A DNA stretch of 15,243 bases, from the NCBI GenBank assembly GCA_007128345.1, contig SKXS01000110.1:1-15243 (forward strand), in the 5' to 3' direction. Below, in pieces: positions 7,035 through 13,662 of the stretch. Position 1 is the first letter of the stretch, and every line of letters begins with the position of its first letter. The position numbers and the translations under genes were made by a program. Origin of the DNA: Spirochaetia bacterium. GTDB lineage: Bacteria; Spirochaetota; Spirochaetia; PWKH01. The notes under the pieces were generated by a model. The model was not told the origin of the DNA. It made no database searches and worked only from the letters and a program-made list of their open reading frames with translations.

Positions 7035-8472
7035 AGGTTCTCAGGCGTTTTCCCACCATCTCGATGGGATGGTTCCTTATCTGCTCATTTACAGAAATGA
7101 GCTCTCTGTTATCAACATGGGTCCTGCCTTCTGCAAACGGGAGGCCGATGACATCATCATCCATACGTTCAATGAAGTCGCCCAGCAGCGGGACGGCAAC
7201 ATGTGCAAAAAGGTAGCAGCCGAACTCGGCGGTATCTGAAACGATGCGGTTCATTTCATAAAGCTTCTTCCGTGATATCAAGTTGGCAATCAGCGGGAGT
7301 TCGTGGAGCGATTCGTAGTATGCGGACTCTTCTCTGATGCCCGTCTTGATCATAGTCTCGAATGCAAGCTCCACCCCGGCCTTTATCATGGCCGCCATGA
7401 GCACACCGTTATCAAAGAATTCCTGCTCCGGAATTTCCTCATCCTGGGCCTTGACTTGCTCAAAGGGGGTCTCACCGGTGGCTTCCCGCCATGCAAGCAG
7501 CTTTTCGTCATCATTATCCCAATCTTCCATCATGGTTTGTGAGAATTTCCCTGACATGATATCGTCCATGTGCTGAATTGAGAGATCGGCAAGAATACTT
7601 TTCAACTCTTCTGCCAGATCAAAGACCATGATCTTGGCAGGATTGGACAGACGGTCCATCATATTGGTGATGCCGCCCTGCTTGAGCGCCTCTGTGAGGG
7701 TCTCCCATCCGTACTGCACCAGTGCAGCTGCGTAGCGCGGATTCCTTCCGCTGGCCACCATGCGGTCAAAACAGAGCAGTGAACCAGCTTGAAGCATACC
7801 GCACAGAATTGTCTGTTCTCCCATGAGGTCAGACTTCACCTCCGCGATAAACGACGACTCCAGAACGCCCGCCCGGTCAGCTCCTATACCCGCCGCATAC
7901 GCTTTAGCAATTTCAAGCCCCTCCTGGTTGGGATCATTCTCCTTATGGACTGCAATCAGGGTCGGAACTCCGAATCCACGGCGGTACTCTTCCCTGACTT
8001 CAGTTCCCGGGGCCTTTGGAGCCACCATGATGACTGTAAGGTCCTTACGCACCTGCATGCCTTCCTCAACAATATTGAACCCGTGGGAGTACAGCAGCGT
8101 TGCACCCTGCTTCATATGCTTCATGACTTCTGTTACCACTGCCGTGTGCTGCTTGTCAGGAGTCAGATTTGCCACCAAGTCAGCTTCCGGAAGCATCTGC
8201 TCGTATACGCCGACAGCAAATCCATGTTCTGACGCATTCTGGTACGACTGGCGCTTCTCTTCAATAGCTGAAGCACGAAGAGCGTACGAGACATCAAGTC
8301 CGCTGTCTCGGAGGTTGAGTCCCTGATTGAGGCCCTGGGCCCCGCACCCTACAATGACGATCTTTTTCCCTCTGAGCTTATCTGTCCCGTTAAACTCGTC
8401 GCGGTCGATGAGCCTTGCGGAACCTATCTGCTCCACTTGTTCCCTGAAAGGCAGTGATTTGAAATAGTTCAT
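7006..8472 (-). CDS. ilvC: Ketol-acid reductoisomerase, class II (IlvC)
   Basis: Cytoplasmic enzyme of valine, leucine and isoleucine synthesis. It isomerises and reduces acetolactate or acetohydroxybutyrate with NAD(P)H and Mg2+. At 488 residues it is the long class II form, as in E. coli (491), with a duplicated C-terminal knotted domain. The Rossmann loop VGCGAQGLNQG begins at residue 41. Further blocks are LTPDKQH, YSHGFNIVE, APKAPGTEVREEY, the Mg-binding EVKSDLMGEQTILCG, and ELAFETMIKTGIREESAYYE, all close to the E. coli type. The ATG at 8472 has only a weak G-rich ribosome binding site (GCGGGG). It has its own strong promoter. No other branched-chain amino acid genes are adjacent. Confidence 0.97.
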   Translation of the reverse strand: MNYFKSLPFREQVEQIGSARLIDRDEFNGTDKLRGKKIVIVGCGAQGLNQGLNLRDSGLDVSYALRASAIEEKRQSYQNASEHGFAVGVYEQMLPEADLVANLTPDKQHTAVVTEVMKHMKQGATLLYSHGFNIVEEGMQVRKDLTVIMVAPKAPGTEVREEYRRGFGVPTLIAVHKENDPNQEGLEIAKAYAAGIGADRAGVLESSFIAEVKSDLMGEQTILCGMLQAGSLLCFDRMVASGRNPRYAAALVQYGWETLTEALKQGGITNMMDRLSNPAKIMVFDLAEELKSILADLSIQHMDDIMSGKFSQTMMEDWDNDDEKLLAWREATGETPFEQVKAQDEEIPEQEFFDNGVLMAAMIKAGVELAFETMIKTGIREESAYYESLHELPLIANLISRKKLYEMNRIVSDTAEFGCYLFAHVAVPLLGDFIERMDDDVIGLPFAEGRTHVDNRELISVNEQIRNHPIEMVGKRLRTFMQGMKSLR

Positions 8473-8499
8473 ACTGTACCCCGCTTTCTTTCTGTGATC

Positions 8500-8528
8500 T
8501 GTATATTAAGTACCAGAAGATATATCAA
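8500..8528 (-). promoter_or_regulatory. ilvC promoter
   Basis: On the minus strand TTGATA (8528-8523) and TATACA (8505-8500) are separated by exactly 17 bp, 5/6 matches each to the sigma-70-type consensus. Transcription would start near 8493, leaving a leader of about 20 nt. That is too short for an attenuator, T-box or leader peptide, so ilvC is probably not attenuated. Confidence 0.65.
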
Positions 8529-8531
8529 TGT

Positions 8532-8559
8532 CGGGAGGGATTCACCCAATCTCTTCCCG
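8532..8559 (-). terminator. Imperfect hairpin downstream of the PTS IIA gene
   Basis: CGGGA (8532-8536) pairs with TCCCG (8555-8559), and GGGATT (8537-8542) pairs with AATCTC (8548-8553) with one G-T pair and a single bulged T, giving an 11-bp stem with a CACCC loop. It lies 33 nt after the stop of the PTS IIA gene and just upstream of the ilvC -35 box, so it may separate the two transcripts. No U-tract follows. Confidence 0.35.
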
Positions 8560-8592
8560 CACAAAGCACCAAGCTGAAATATGAAATATGTG

Positions 8593-9036
8593 TCAGGAGG
8601 TCAGGACCTCCAGCAGTTCAGCATCATTTTTTGCAGCAAGCAGCGCTTTGCGCTGTTTTTTGTCCCTGAGAAGCCGACCGATATCAGCGAGAAACTGCAC
8701 ATGGGGGCCCCCTGTTCCTTTAGGAGACAAAGTCATGACGAATATCTGCGCTGGCTTCCTGTCCAGGCACTCGAAATTGATCTTCCGCTTCGATATTCCA
8801 ACAGCCGCGATAAGCTCATCAACTGCTTCGCTCTTTGCGTGAGGAATGGCAATTCCGTTGTCCATTCCGGTTGACATACCTGCCTCATGGTCCAGCAGAT
8901 CCTTGAACGCCAGGTCAAAATCCTTAACCTTGCCGGACTTGTCCAGCAGTTTGAGCATATTATAGATAATCTCCCGCTTATCCCTCCCCTGCAGGTTGGT
9001 GGTCACGAGATCAACAGAAAGCACTTCCTTCAGCAT
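8593..9036 (-). CDS. ptsN: PTS IIA domain protein, PtsN/fructose-type
   Basis: A single-domain PTS EIIA of the fructose/mannitol/nitrogen class, 147 residues from the chosen start. The phosphorylation site is His66 in GIAIPHAK, preceded by the usual acid-rich approach region (LLDHEAGMSTGMDNG). The MTLSPKGTGGPHVQFLADIGRLLRD block matches the family's ...HL..L..LA..L.D. With no EIIB or EIIC partner nearby, a regulatory PtsN (EIIA-Ntr) role is more likely than sugar uptake. The frame opens upstream at a TTG (9072), but that TTG is part of a TTGACA -35 box, so I use the ATG at 9036, where MLKEVLS begins. No ribosome binding site precedes it. It is divergent from the antiporter operon and co-oriented with ilvC. 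Confidence 0.88.
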   Translation of the reverse strand: MLKEVLSVDLVTTNLQGRDKREIIYNMLKLLDKSGKVKDFDLAFKDLLDHEAGMSTGMDNGIAIPHAKSEAVDELIAAVGISKRKINFECLDRKPAQIFVMTLSPKGTGGPHVQFLADIGRLLRDKKQRKALLAAKNDAELLEVLTS

Positions 9037-9042
9037 TTCATG

Positions 9043-9072
9043 ATCATAATAACGATGCCGGTCCCGTGTCAA
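9043..9072 (-). promoter_or_regulatory. ptsN promoter, leaderless configuration
   Basis: On the minus strand TTGACA (9072-9067, perfect) and TATGAT (9048-9043, 5/6 match) are separated by 18 bp. Six nucleotides follow, then the ATG at 9036, so transcription is expected to start at the start codon. No Shine-Dalgarno sequence is present in TTATTATGATCATGAAATG. Confidence 0.65.
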
Positions 9073-9096
9073 CCGGGATGTATCGCCTCAATTCTA

Positions 9097-9126
9097 TTGA
9101 CAGATGAATCATTCATGTGCAATCCT
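9097..9126 (+). promoter_or_regulatory. Possible promoter of the antiporter operon
   Basis: A perfect TTGACA at 9097-9102 points towards the operon, back to back with the ptsN TTGACA 24 bp away. The -10 region is poor: TGCAATCCT (9118-9126) could be an extended -10 at 18-bp spacing. If so, transcription begins a few nt before the ATG at 9137. Confidence 0.3.
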
Positions 9127-9136
9127 AAGTCCACGT

Positions 9137-9667
9137 ATGAAACAGTTGCTTTCACGTGCAGTATTTGCAGTACCCATCCTGGCTGTCCTGACTGTTGTAT
9201 GGTGCATCTGGAGTGAATCGTTCTCTCTCAGTACCCTGGCCGCTGGTTTACTGCTGAGTATCCTTGCCCTATTAGTCACTAACCGTGCGCTCCTCAACCA
9301 TACATACCAGAAGCGTTACCGATTGTCACCAGTTACCCTGGTACGTTATGTAGTCGTTCTCATCATAGAAATATTCCGTTCCGGTATACACGCTATCTAC
9401 ATCACTCTGACCGACCGGATTAATGTAGGGGTGGTTGATCTGCCCACAGATATCCAGGATCCCCTCACAGGGGTCATGGTGGCAAGCGCCATAACGCTGA
9501 CACCAGGTACGGTAACGATCGACTACTCTCCTGGTAAGTTCAAGGTGGTCTGGATCGACTGTGCAACCACCGACCCGGCAGAAGCGGCAGAATCAATCAA
9601 AGGGAACTTTGAACGGGTGCTGATCCGTGACAGAAACATCCATGGCAAACCGGAGGATGATGTATGA
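9137..9667 (+). CDS. mrpE: Antiporter subunit MrpE (MnhE/MbhA type)
   Basis: First gene of an eight-gene cation/proton antiporter operon. The 176-residue protein has two or three N-terminal membrane segments (about residues 8-25, 29-48 and 67-85) followed by a soluble domain. ASAITLTPGTVTIDYSPGKF carries the TLTPGT motif that defines the MnhE family. The usual family length is about 160 residues. Two in-frame starts are possible: ATG 9104 and ATG 9137. I prefer 9137 because MKQLLSRAV directly before the first helix fits the family, and the TTGACA at 9097-9102 would place the transcript start after 9104. Neither start has a ribosome binding site. In the complex MrpE lies in the membrane arm beside MrpF and MrpG. 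Confidence 0.88.
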   Translation: MKQLLSRAVFAVPILAVLTVVWCIWSESFSLSTLAAGLLLSILALLVTNRALLNHTYQKRYRLSPVTLVRYVVVLIIEIFRSGIHAIYITLTDRINVGVVDLPTDIQDPLTGVMVASAITLTPGTVTIDYSPGKFKVVWIDCATTDPAEAAESIKGNFERVLIRDRNIHGKPEDDV

Positions 9668-9924
9668 CCTATCTTCATGTTGCCCTCACCCTGCTGGTTC
9701 TATCAACCTTCGGGAGCCTGATTCGAGCGATTATCGGTCCTACAGTCTGGGACCGTCTGCTCAGTATTGGTCTCGGCGCAAGCAAGGTCACCCTTGCCGT
9801 CGTGCTTGTTGCAGTATCTATCCCCGAAACCTACCTTCTGGATCTGGCAATGCTTTTATCAATTCTCGGGTTTTTGGTAACCGTGCTGCTGGCCCGCTAT
9901 ATTGAGCGACGCGGACTGGTATAA
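9664..9924 (+). CDS. mrpF: Antiporter subunit MrpF (MnhF/MbhB type)
   Basis: An 86-residue membrane protein with three hydrophobic segments (about 4-22, 34-54 and 58-80). R.I.GPTVWDRLLSIG matches the family core (GPT..DR......), and LLDLAMLLSILGFL the conserved second block with Asp. Its ATG overlaps the mrpE stop as ATGA, and GGAGG lies a few nt upstream, so it is translationally coupled. The small subunit packs between MrpE and MrpG and probably forms part of the ion path. Length and motif are normal. Confidence 0.9.
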   Translation: MTYLHVALTLLVLSTFGSLIRAIIGPTVWDRLLSIGLGASKVTLAVVLVAVSIPETYLLDLAMLLSILGFLVTVLLARYIERRGLV

Positions 9925-9933
9925 GGAGGCATT

Positions 9934-10290
9934 GTGGAAGCAATAGCAGCGGTATCTGTCTTCATAGGACAATCGCTGGTCCTCATCGGCCTGCTTATCA
10001 CCGGTTTTGGAGTCTACGCAGTGCTGAAGCTGGATAATTTCTATGCCAGAAGTGTGGTAACCGCGAAGGTTGAAGCCATGGGATTCGTCACCATAACTGT
10101 GGGAGCTATGCTGATTTCTGGATTCTCCCTGGTGATACTCAAGCTGCTGATCCTGCTTATATTCGAGCTGCTCACCGTTTCAGCAAGCGCCCATGCAATT
10201 GTCCGCTCTGCATGGATAAGCGGATACCGCAGCCGTACCGTGACGGTAACTCCCGAAGAAACCGCTGTTCGTGAGGATACCCATGGTTGA
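9934..10290 (+). CDS. mrpG: Antiporter subunit MrpG (MnhG/MbhC type)
   Basis: A 118-residue protein with three membrane segments (about 8-30, 48-66 and 69-88), the MnhG/PhaG family layout. GQSLVLIGLLITGFGVYAVLKLDNFYAR resembles the family opening G..f.lig..G..R..DfytR. The start is GTG at 9934, chosen because a perfect AAGGAGG (9923-9929) sits 4 nt upstream; no ATG fits. A hydrophilic tail of about 25 residues follows the last helix. It lies 9 nt after mrpF and overlaps the next gene by 8 nt. The low charge and small size make this the least motif-rich member, but position in the operon supports it. Confidence 0.85.
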   Translation: MEAIAAVSVFIGQSLVLIGLLITGFGVYAVLKLDNFYARSVVTAKVEAMGFVTITVGAMLISGFSLVILKLLILLIFELLTVSASAHAIVRSAWISGYRSRTVTVTPEETAVREDTHG

Positions 10291-10846
10291 GATAATCATT
10301 ATCCTGCTGATGATGTGCTTTGCGCTCCTAGCAATCCACAGCCAGCTGCTCAGGCTTGCGGTCATATATCTTGCGGTTCTGTCTCTATTGAGTGCTTTTC
10401 TCTACCTCCTGTACGCTGCGCCTGAACTTGCAATCGCCGAGGCTGCCATCGGAAGCGGTCTGGTTACCCTCCTCTACCTTGCCTCACTCAAGCGTAACAA
10501 AGTCTACACTATTGCGGTCCTCGCTGAAGGGCATCGGTACCGATTGACCGATGCCTATCTGGGCTACATGGAGCGGACACGATCAATGCGGGAAATTAAA
10601 AACTTCTTCCAAAGAAGAGAATATGAACCTCAAATCGTGTTCAGTGAGAAATCTCTGGATGAAGCCCTGAACTACCATTCCTTTGATCTGGTGATAAAGG
10701 AAGAGAAGGATGGGATATCTGCCCACGGATCATCAGACAGCTACGTACTTGAAGAACTGGAGATGATGTTCCAGATTCACGGAACTGAAGCCGGCATCAG
10801 CATCGTCAGGCATGATATCAACAAGCTGAATGGAGGGACCGTATGA
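10283..10846 (+). CDS. MbhD-like subunit (MrpA C-terminal piece, DUF4040) with an extra soluble domain
   Basis: A 187-residue protein. Residues 1-70 are three membrane helices with the block APELAIAEAAIGSGLVTLLY, the signature of the DUF4040 piece found near the C-terminus of MrpA and as the separate MbhD of hydrogenases. MbhD alone is about 90 residues. Here a hydrophilic stretch of some 116 residues (72-187) follows. It contains EPQIVFSEKSLDEALNYHSF and DLVIKEEKDG and has an alternating strand/helix look, but I do not recognise it. The ATG at 10283 was preferred to GTG 10271 because GAGG lies 6 nt upstream. The gene overlaps mrpG by 8 nt and the next gene by 4 nt. It would supply the lateral helix and proton-path glutamates (Glu48, Glu53) of the complex. 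Confidence 0.8.
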   Translation: MVEIIIILLMMCFALLAIHSQLLRLAVIYLAVLSLLSAFLYLLYAAPELAIAEAAIGSGLVTLLYLASLKRNKVYTIAVLAEGHRYRLTDAYLGYMERTRSMREIKNFFQRREYEPQIVFSEKSLDEALNYHSFDLVIKEEKDGISAHGSSDSYVLEELEMMFQIHGTEAGISIVRHDINKLNGGTV

Positions 10847-11133
10847 GAACCCTGCTCTCAGGTCTTCTGGTGCTGGCGATGTTCATCCTGGTAATCCATG
10901 TATCCCACTTGCATGCCGAAGCACATGAGCCAACCCTTTTTCAATACGTTACAAATAATTATGAATCCGATTGCCATACTACCAATGCGGTTACTGCAAT
11001 CCTGCTCAACTACCGGATGTACGATACGATGTTTGAAGTCCTCATCCTGCTGACCGCGATCATCGGCATGAAGCAGTTCCTGCCGTCACCGGACGAACTG
11101 ACACCCGACCACCGTTGGAGAAAGAAGGGATGA
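10843..11133 (+). CDS. MbhE-like subunit (last part of MrpA)
   Basis: A 96-residue protein with a first helix at about 4-22 and a second at about 61-80. Between them an outside loop is followed by NAVTAILLNYRMYDTMFEVL, which matches the NVVTA....R..DT.GE motif of the extreme C-terminal MrpA domain and of MbhE. The family's usual Gly before the Glu is Phe here. The ATG overlaps the previous stop as ATGA, with GGAGG upstream. Together with the MbhD-like protein it stands in for the C-terminal third of a normal MrpA. The short length matches free-standing MbhE (about 97 residues). Confidence 0.82.
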   Translation: MRTLLSGLLVLAMFILVIHVSHLHAEAHEPTLFQYVTNNYESDCHTTNAVTAILLNYRMYDTMFEVLILLTAIIGMKQFLPSPDELTPDHRWRKKG

Positions 11134-11549
11134 ATAGTGCGGATCTTCCTGATCAGTCACTGATCCTCGAGGTTGTGGTAGGGTTTCTCTACCCGTTTAT
11201 GCTAATGCTCGGATTCTTCATCATTGTAAACGGGCACCATACTCCTGGCGGGGGATTCCAGGGGGGAAGCATCCTGGCTGCCTTGTTTATAGCCCGGTAC
11301 ATTATATTTCCTGTACATGACATGAACAGTGAACGCATGCACGTATTTCAGCGTGTGTTTTTGGCTTTGATATTGATCACTCCGATGCTCCTGCTCTTTA
11401 CCGGGTTCATTCACCGCAACCCGGAATACCGGAGTCTCTACCTGCTCATTATGAATGTGCTTATCGGCCTGCAGGTTGGACTTGAGCTTGGGGTGGCGGT
11501 ACTTCGTTTCGCATTCTTTGAAGGAGTGGGAAAGACATGGCGTTTGTAA
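11130..11549 (+). CDS. mrpB: Antiporter subunit MrpB (MnhB/MbhF type)
   Basis: A 139-residue membrane protein with four hydrophobic segments. NGHHTPGGGFQGGSILAALF (about 34-53) is the diagnostic MnhB motif (GH..PGGGF.GG). The ATG at 11130 overlaps the previous stop as ATGA and has AGAAGGG just before it; the upstream TTG at 11115 would be a poorer choice. MrpB binds against the MrpA C-terminal domain and MrpC in known Mrp structures. It overlaps mrpC by 13 nt. The identification is very secure from the motif. Confidence 0.94.
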   Translation: MNSADLPDQSLILEVVVGFLYPFMLMLGFFIIVNGHHTPGGGFQGGSILAALFIARYIIFPVHDMNSERMHVFQRVFLALILITPMLLLFTGFIHRNPEYRSLYLLIMNVLIGLQVGLELGVAVLRFAFFEGVGKTWRL

Positions 11550-11902
11550 TGGAATTTCTCTCACAGCTGACTATGTCAGACCTTGCGGTCGCACTCTTCT
11601 TTATCGGCCTCTACGGAGCGATGACACAGAGGAGCATTATCAAGACGATCATGTCAATCGGGATCATGGATGTGGCAGCTATCACGTTTTTCATGATGAG
11701 CAACTTTGAGGCTGGAGCGCGTTCTCCGATATCAGGGACAGATCCTCAGCACATGGCTGATCCGGTACCCCAGGCGCTCATGATCACGGCAATAGTCATC
11801 GGCGTATCGGTAGTTGCCATGTGCCTTGCCATGTACATGCGGGTAGTCTACCGGTACGGGACTGCCGACTGGAATATCCTGATCAGGCGCCTGGAGGATT
11901 GA
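11537..11902 (+). CDS. mrpC: Antiporter subunit MrpC (NuoK-like)
   Basis: A 121-residue protein with three membrane helices (about 13-30, 36-54 and 82-104), homologous to NuoK of respiratory complex I. It contains the PVPQALMITAIVIGVSV motif, the family's DP.PQALVLTAIVI..A block, which carries the third helix. The ATG at 11537 lies inside mrpB, with GGAG 10 nt upstream. A later ATG at 11549 is possible but has no ribosome binding site. The stop overlaps the mrpD start by 1 nt (TGATG). It packs between MrpB and MrpD. Confidence 0.93.
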   Translation: MAFVMEFLSQLTMSDLAVALFFIGLYGAMTQRSIIKTIMSIGIMDVAAITFFMMSNFEAGARSPISGTDPQHMADPVPQALMITAIVIGVSVVAMCLAMYMRVVYRYGTADWNILIRRLED

Positions 11903-13524
11903 TGGCAGCACCCCTGGTTCCCCTGCATATCATTGTCTTTCTCCCGGTGATCGTCGGTGCGGTCACCTATTTTCTCCCCCAACGCATCTACCAGGCTGCC
12001 ATGCTTCTGGGCACGGTAACCGTTACGTTTTTTTCCGTACAGCTCTTCACCGCAGTCCGCTGGGGCTCCGATGTTGTCCAGTTTGTAGCCGGATGGCCGG
12101 AAGTCGTGGCCATCAAGCTTGTAGCGGACGGATTTTCCGCCCCCATGGTGATGCTCACCGCGCTCTTCTTCACCAGTGCCTATATCTTCAGCACCCGTGC
12201 CGGATATCTTGATAAAACCTTCATCTTTATATTCCTCATGCTAGAGGGAGCGCTCTTCGGGGTATTTTTAAGCGGCGACTTGTTTAATATCTACGTGATC
12301 ATGGAACTTGCCATGCTCACCGTAGCCATCCTGATTATGTACAAGAAGGAACAACAGGCAGTGTATGACGCTATGCTCTATATCATGATGAACTTCATTG
12401 CGATGGCCTTCATGATGCTGGGTATTGCATACATCTACCGTATCACCGGGGTCCTTGACCTCGCCGTTATGCAGGTCCGTCTTGCTGAACTTTCAGACCC
12501 CCGGACCGTTATTGTTCCCTACGCCATGATCATGACTGCGGTTGCCCTCAAATCTGCCATGTTTCCCCTGTTCGGCTGGCTGCCCCGCGCACATGGAGCA
12601 CCTAGTGCGCCGGCTATTGTTTCCGCGGTGCTCTCAGGTATCCAGGTAAAGGTCGGGGTATACCTGCTGGTCCGCCTCAGCATAGTGTTTTCTCCTGCAA
12701 TCGATGCCGGGATGTTCTTTCTGATGCTGGGCTTTCTCACATCAATAGTCGGATTCCTCCTTGCTATTGTCCAGAAGGACATTAAGCTGATTCTCGCCTA
12801 CCACACCGTAAGCCAGGTCGGACTGATAGTCGCGGGACTTCACCTTGGTACCGATGTTGCATTCTGGGGAGGCATGTACCACATTATCAACCACGCGCTG
12901 TTCAAAGGACTGCTCTTCCTTTCCGCAGGTATCATCATAGACGCATACGGCACCAGGTCGGTGAATGAAATCAGGGGAGTGCTGCGTCATATGCCGATTA
13001 TCGGCATTGCCACCCTGGCTGGTGTCCTGGGTATCACCGGAGCTCCGTTCTTCAACGGAAGTATTTCAAAGTATTTCATTTCCCGAGGGGTGCAGGGGAA
13101 TTTGGCTGAGATAGGGTTGTACCTGATCAACTTCGGCACCATCCTGTCATTCATCAAATACTCAACGATCCTCTTCGGAAAACCATCCGGGAAAACACCC
13201 AAACCCCTCATGGATCCCTTCGTAGCAGGAATATCCCTGCTGTTCGGATTCGCGATCCTCGCAGGAGGTGTATTCGGATCCCAGGCGGTTTCCCTCATCT
13301 ACGGGCCTCAGTATGCAGCCCATGGTGCGCTCAGCATGCAGAAGATCCTTACCTTCCTGCTGACTTTTGCCGTAGGGCTGGTTGTCTACCGGACACTCAT
13401 ACTGCGTATAGGAGATTATCTGGCCGGCATCAGGACCTTTAAGTTCAGCTTCAATCAGGTAACTGTATTCATCTCGCTGTTTTTTGTCCTCCTTCTAGGC
13501 TACACCTACCTATCAGTACAGTAG
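11902..13524 (+). CDS. mrpD: Antiporter large subunit MrpD (proton-pumping channel subunit)
   Basis: A 540-residue protein with about 14 membrane helices, of the NuoL/M/N and MrpA/D antiporter family. Proton-path residues are visible: Glu135 in YVIMELAML, Lys217 in AVALKSAMFPLFGWL, Lys250 in SGIQVKVGVY, and His331 with Lys335 in IINHALFKGLLFL. The usual WLPDAH is WLPRAH here (Arg229). The frame extends upstream to 11821 but the ATG at 11902 is preceded by GGAGG, and earlier residues would overlap mrpC. It is the only large antiporter-like subunit in the operon. Transport of Na+ or K+ against H+ is the expected job, or proton/sodium movement for a partner enzyme. It is followed after 95 nt by a terminator. 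Confidence 0.94.
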   Translation: MAAPLVPLHIIVFLPVIVGAVTYFLPQRIYQAAMLLGTVTVTFFSVQLFTAVRWGSDVVQFVAGWPEVVAIKLVADGFSAPMVMLTALFFTSAYIFSTRAGYLDKTFIFIFLMLEGALFGVFLSGDLFNIYVIMELAMLTVAILIMYKKEQQAVYDAMLYIMMNFIAMAFMMLGIAYIYRITGVLDLAVMQVRLAELSDPRTVIVPYAMIMTAVALKSAMFPLFGWLPRAHGAPSAPAIVSAVLSGIQVKVGVYLLVRLSIVFSPAIDAGMFFLMLGFLTSIVGFLLAIVQKDIKLILAYHTVSQVGLIVAGLHLGTDVAFWGGMYHIINHALFKGLLFLSAGIIIDAYGTRSVNEIRGVLRHMPIIGIATLAGVLGITGAPFFNGSISKYFISRGVQGNLAEIGLYLINFGTILSFIKYSTILFGKPSGKTPKPLMDPFVAGISLLFGFAILAGGVFGSQAVSLIYGPQYAAHGALSMQKILTFLLTFAVGLVVYRTLILRIGDYLAGIRTFKFSFNQVTVFISLFFVLLLGYTYLSVQ

Positions 13525-13619
13525 GTAAAAGACCATTTCCTGCTGCAGCCAGAATGTTTTGCCTGCCCTCTCTTCTCCTCCGTCCCTCTGCAGCCTTCGT
13601 TCACGCATTTACGAAGTAA

Positions 13620-13644
13620 CCCGGCCTTTCGGCCGGGCTTGTTT
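13620..13644 (+). terminator. Intrinsic terminator after the mrp operon, probably bidirectional
   Basis: CCCGGCC (13620-13626), a TTTC loop and GGCCGGG (13631-13637) form a perfect 7-bp G/C stem, followed by CTTGTTT. It lies between convergent mrpD and sodA. On the minus strand the hairpin is followed by TTACTTCGT, so it may end both transcripts. A second small hairpin, CTTCGT (13595-13600) with ACGAAG (13611-13616), sits next to it. Confidence 0.75.
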
Positions 13645-13662
13645 GCAGTGCGGAGATGCAGC

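Noticed and set aside
7823..8326. 167-residue plus-strand frame inside ilvC
   Set aside because: Antisense shadow of a highly conserved enzyme; no ribosome binding site and no recognisable domain.
8473..8592. T-box or leader-peptide attenuator before ilvC
   Set aside because: The promoter leaves only about 20 nt of leader, and no branched-chain-rich leader peptide or T-box sequence is seen.
9037..9072. N-terminal extension of the PTS IIA protein from a TTG start
   Set aside because: The TTG is the first half of a perfect TTGACA -35 box, the family alignment begins at MLKEVLS, and there is no ribosome binding site for the TTG.
11821..11901. 27-residue upstream extension of MrpD
   Set aside because: It would lie inside mrpC in another frame; the ATG at 11902 has GGAGG upstream and starts at the first family residues.
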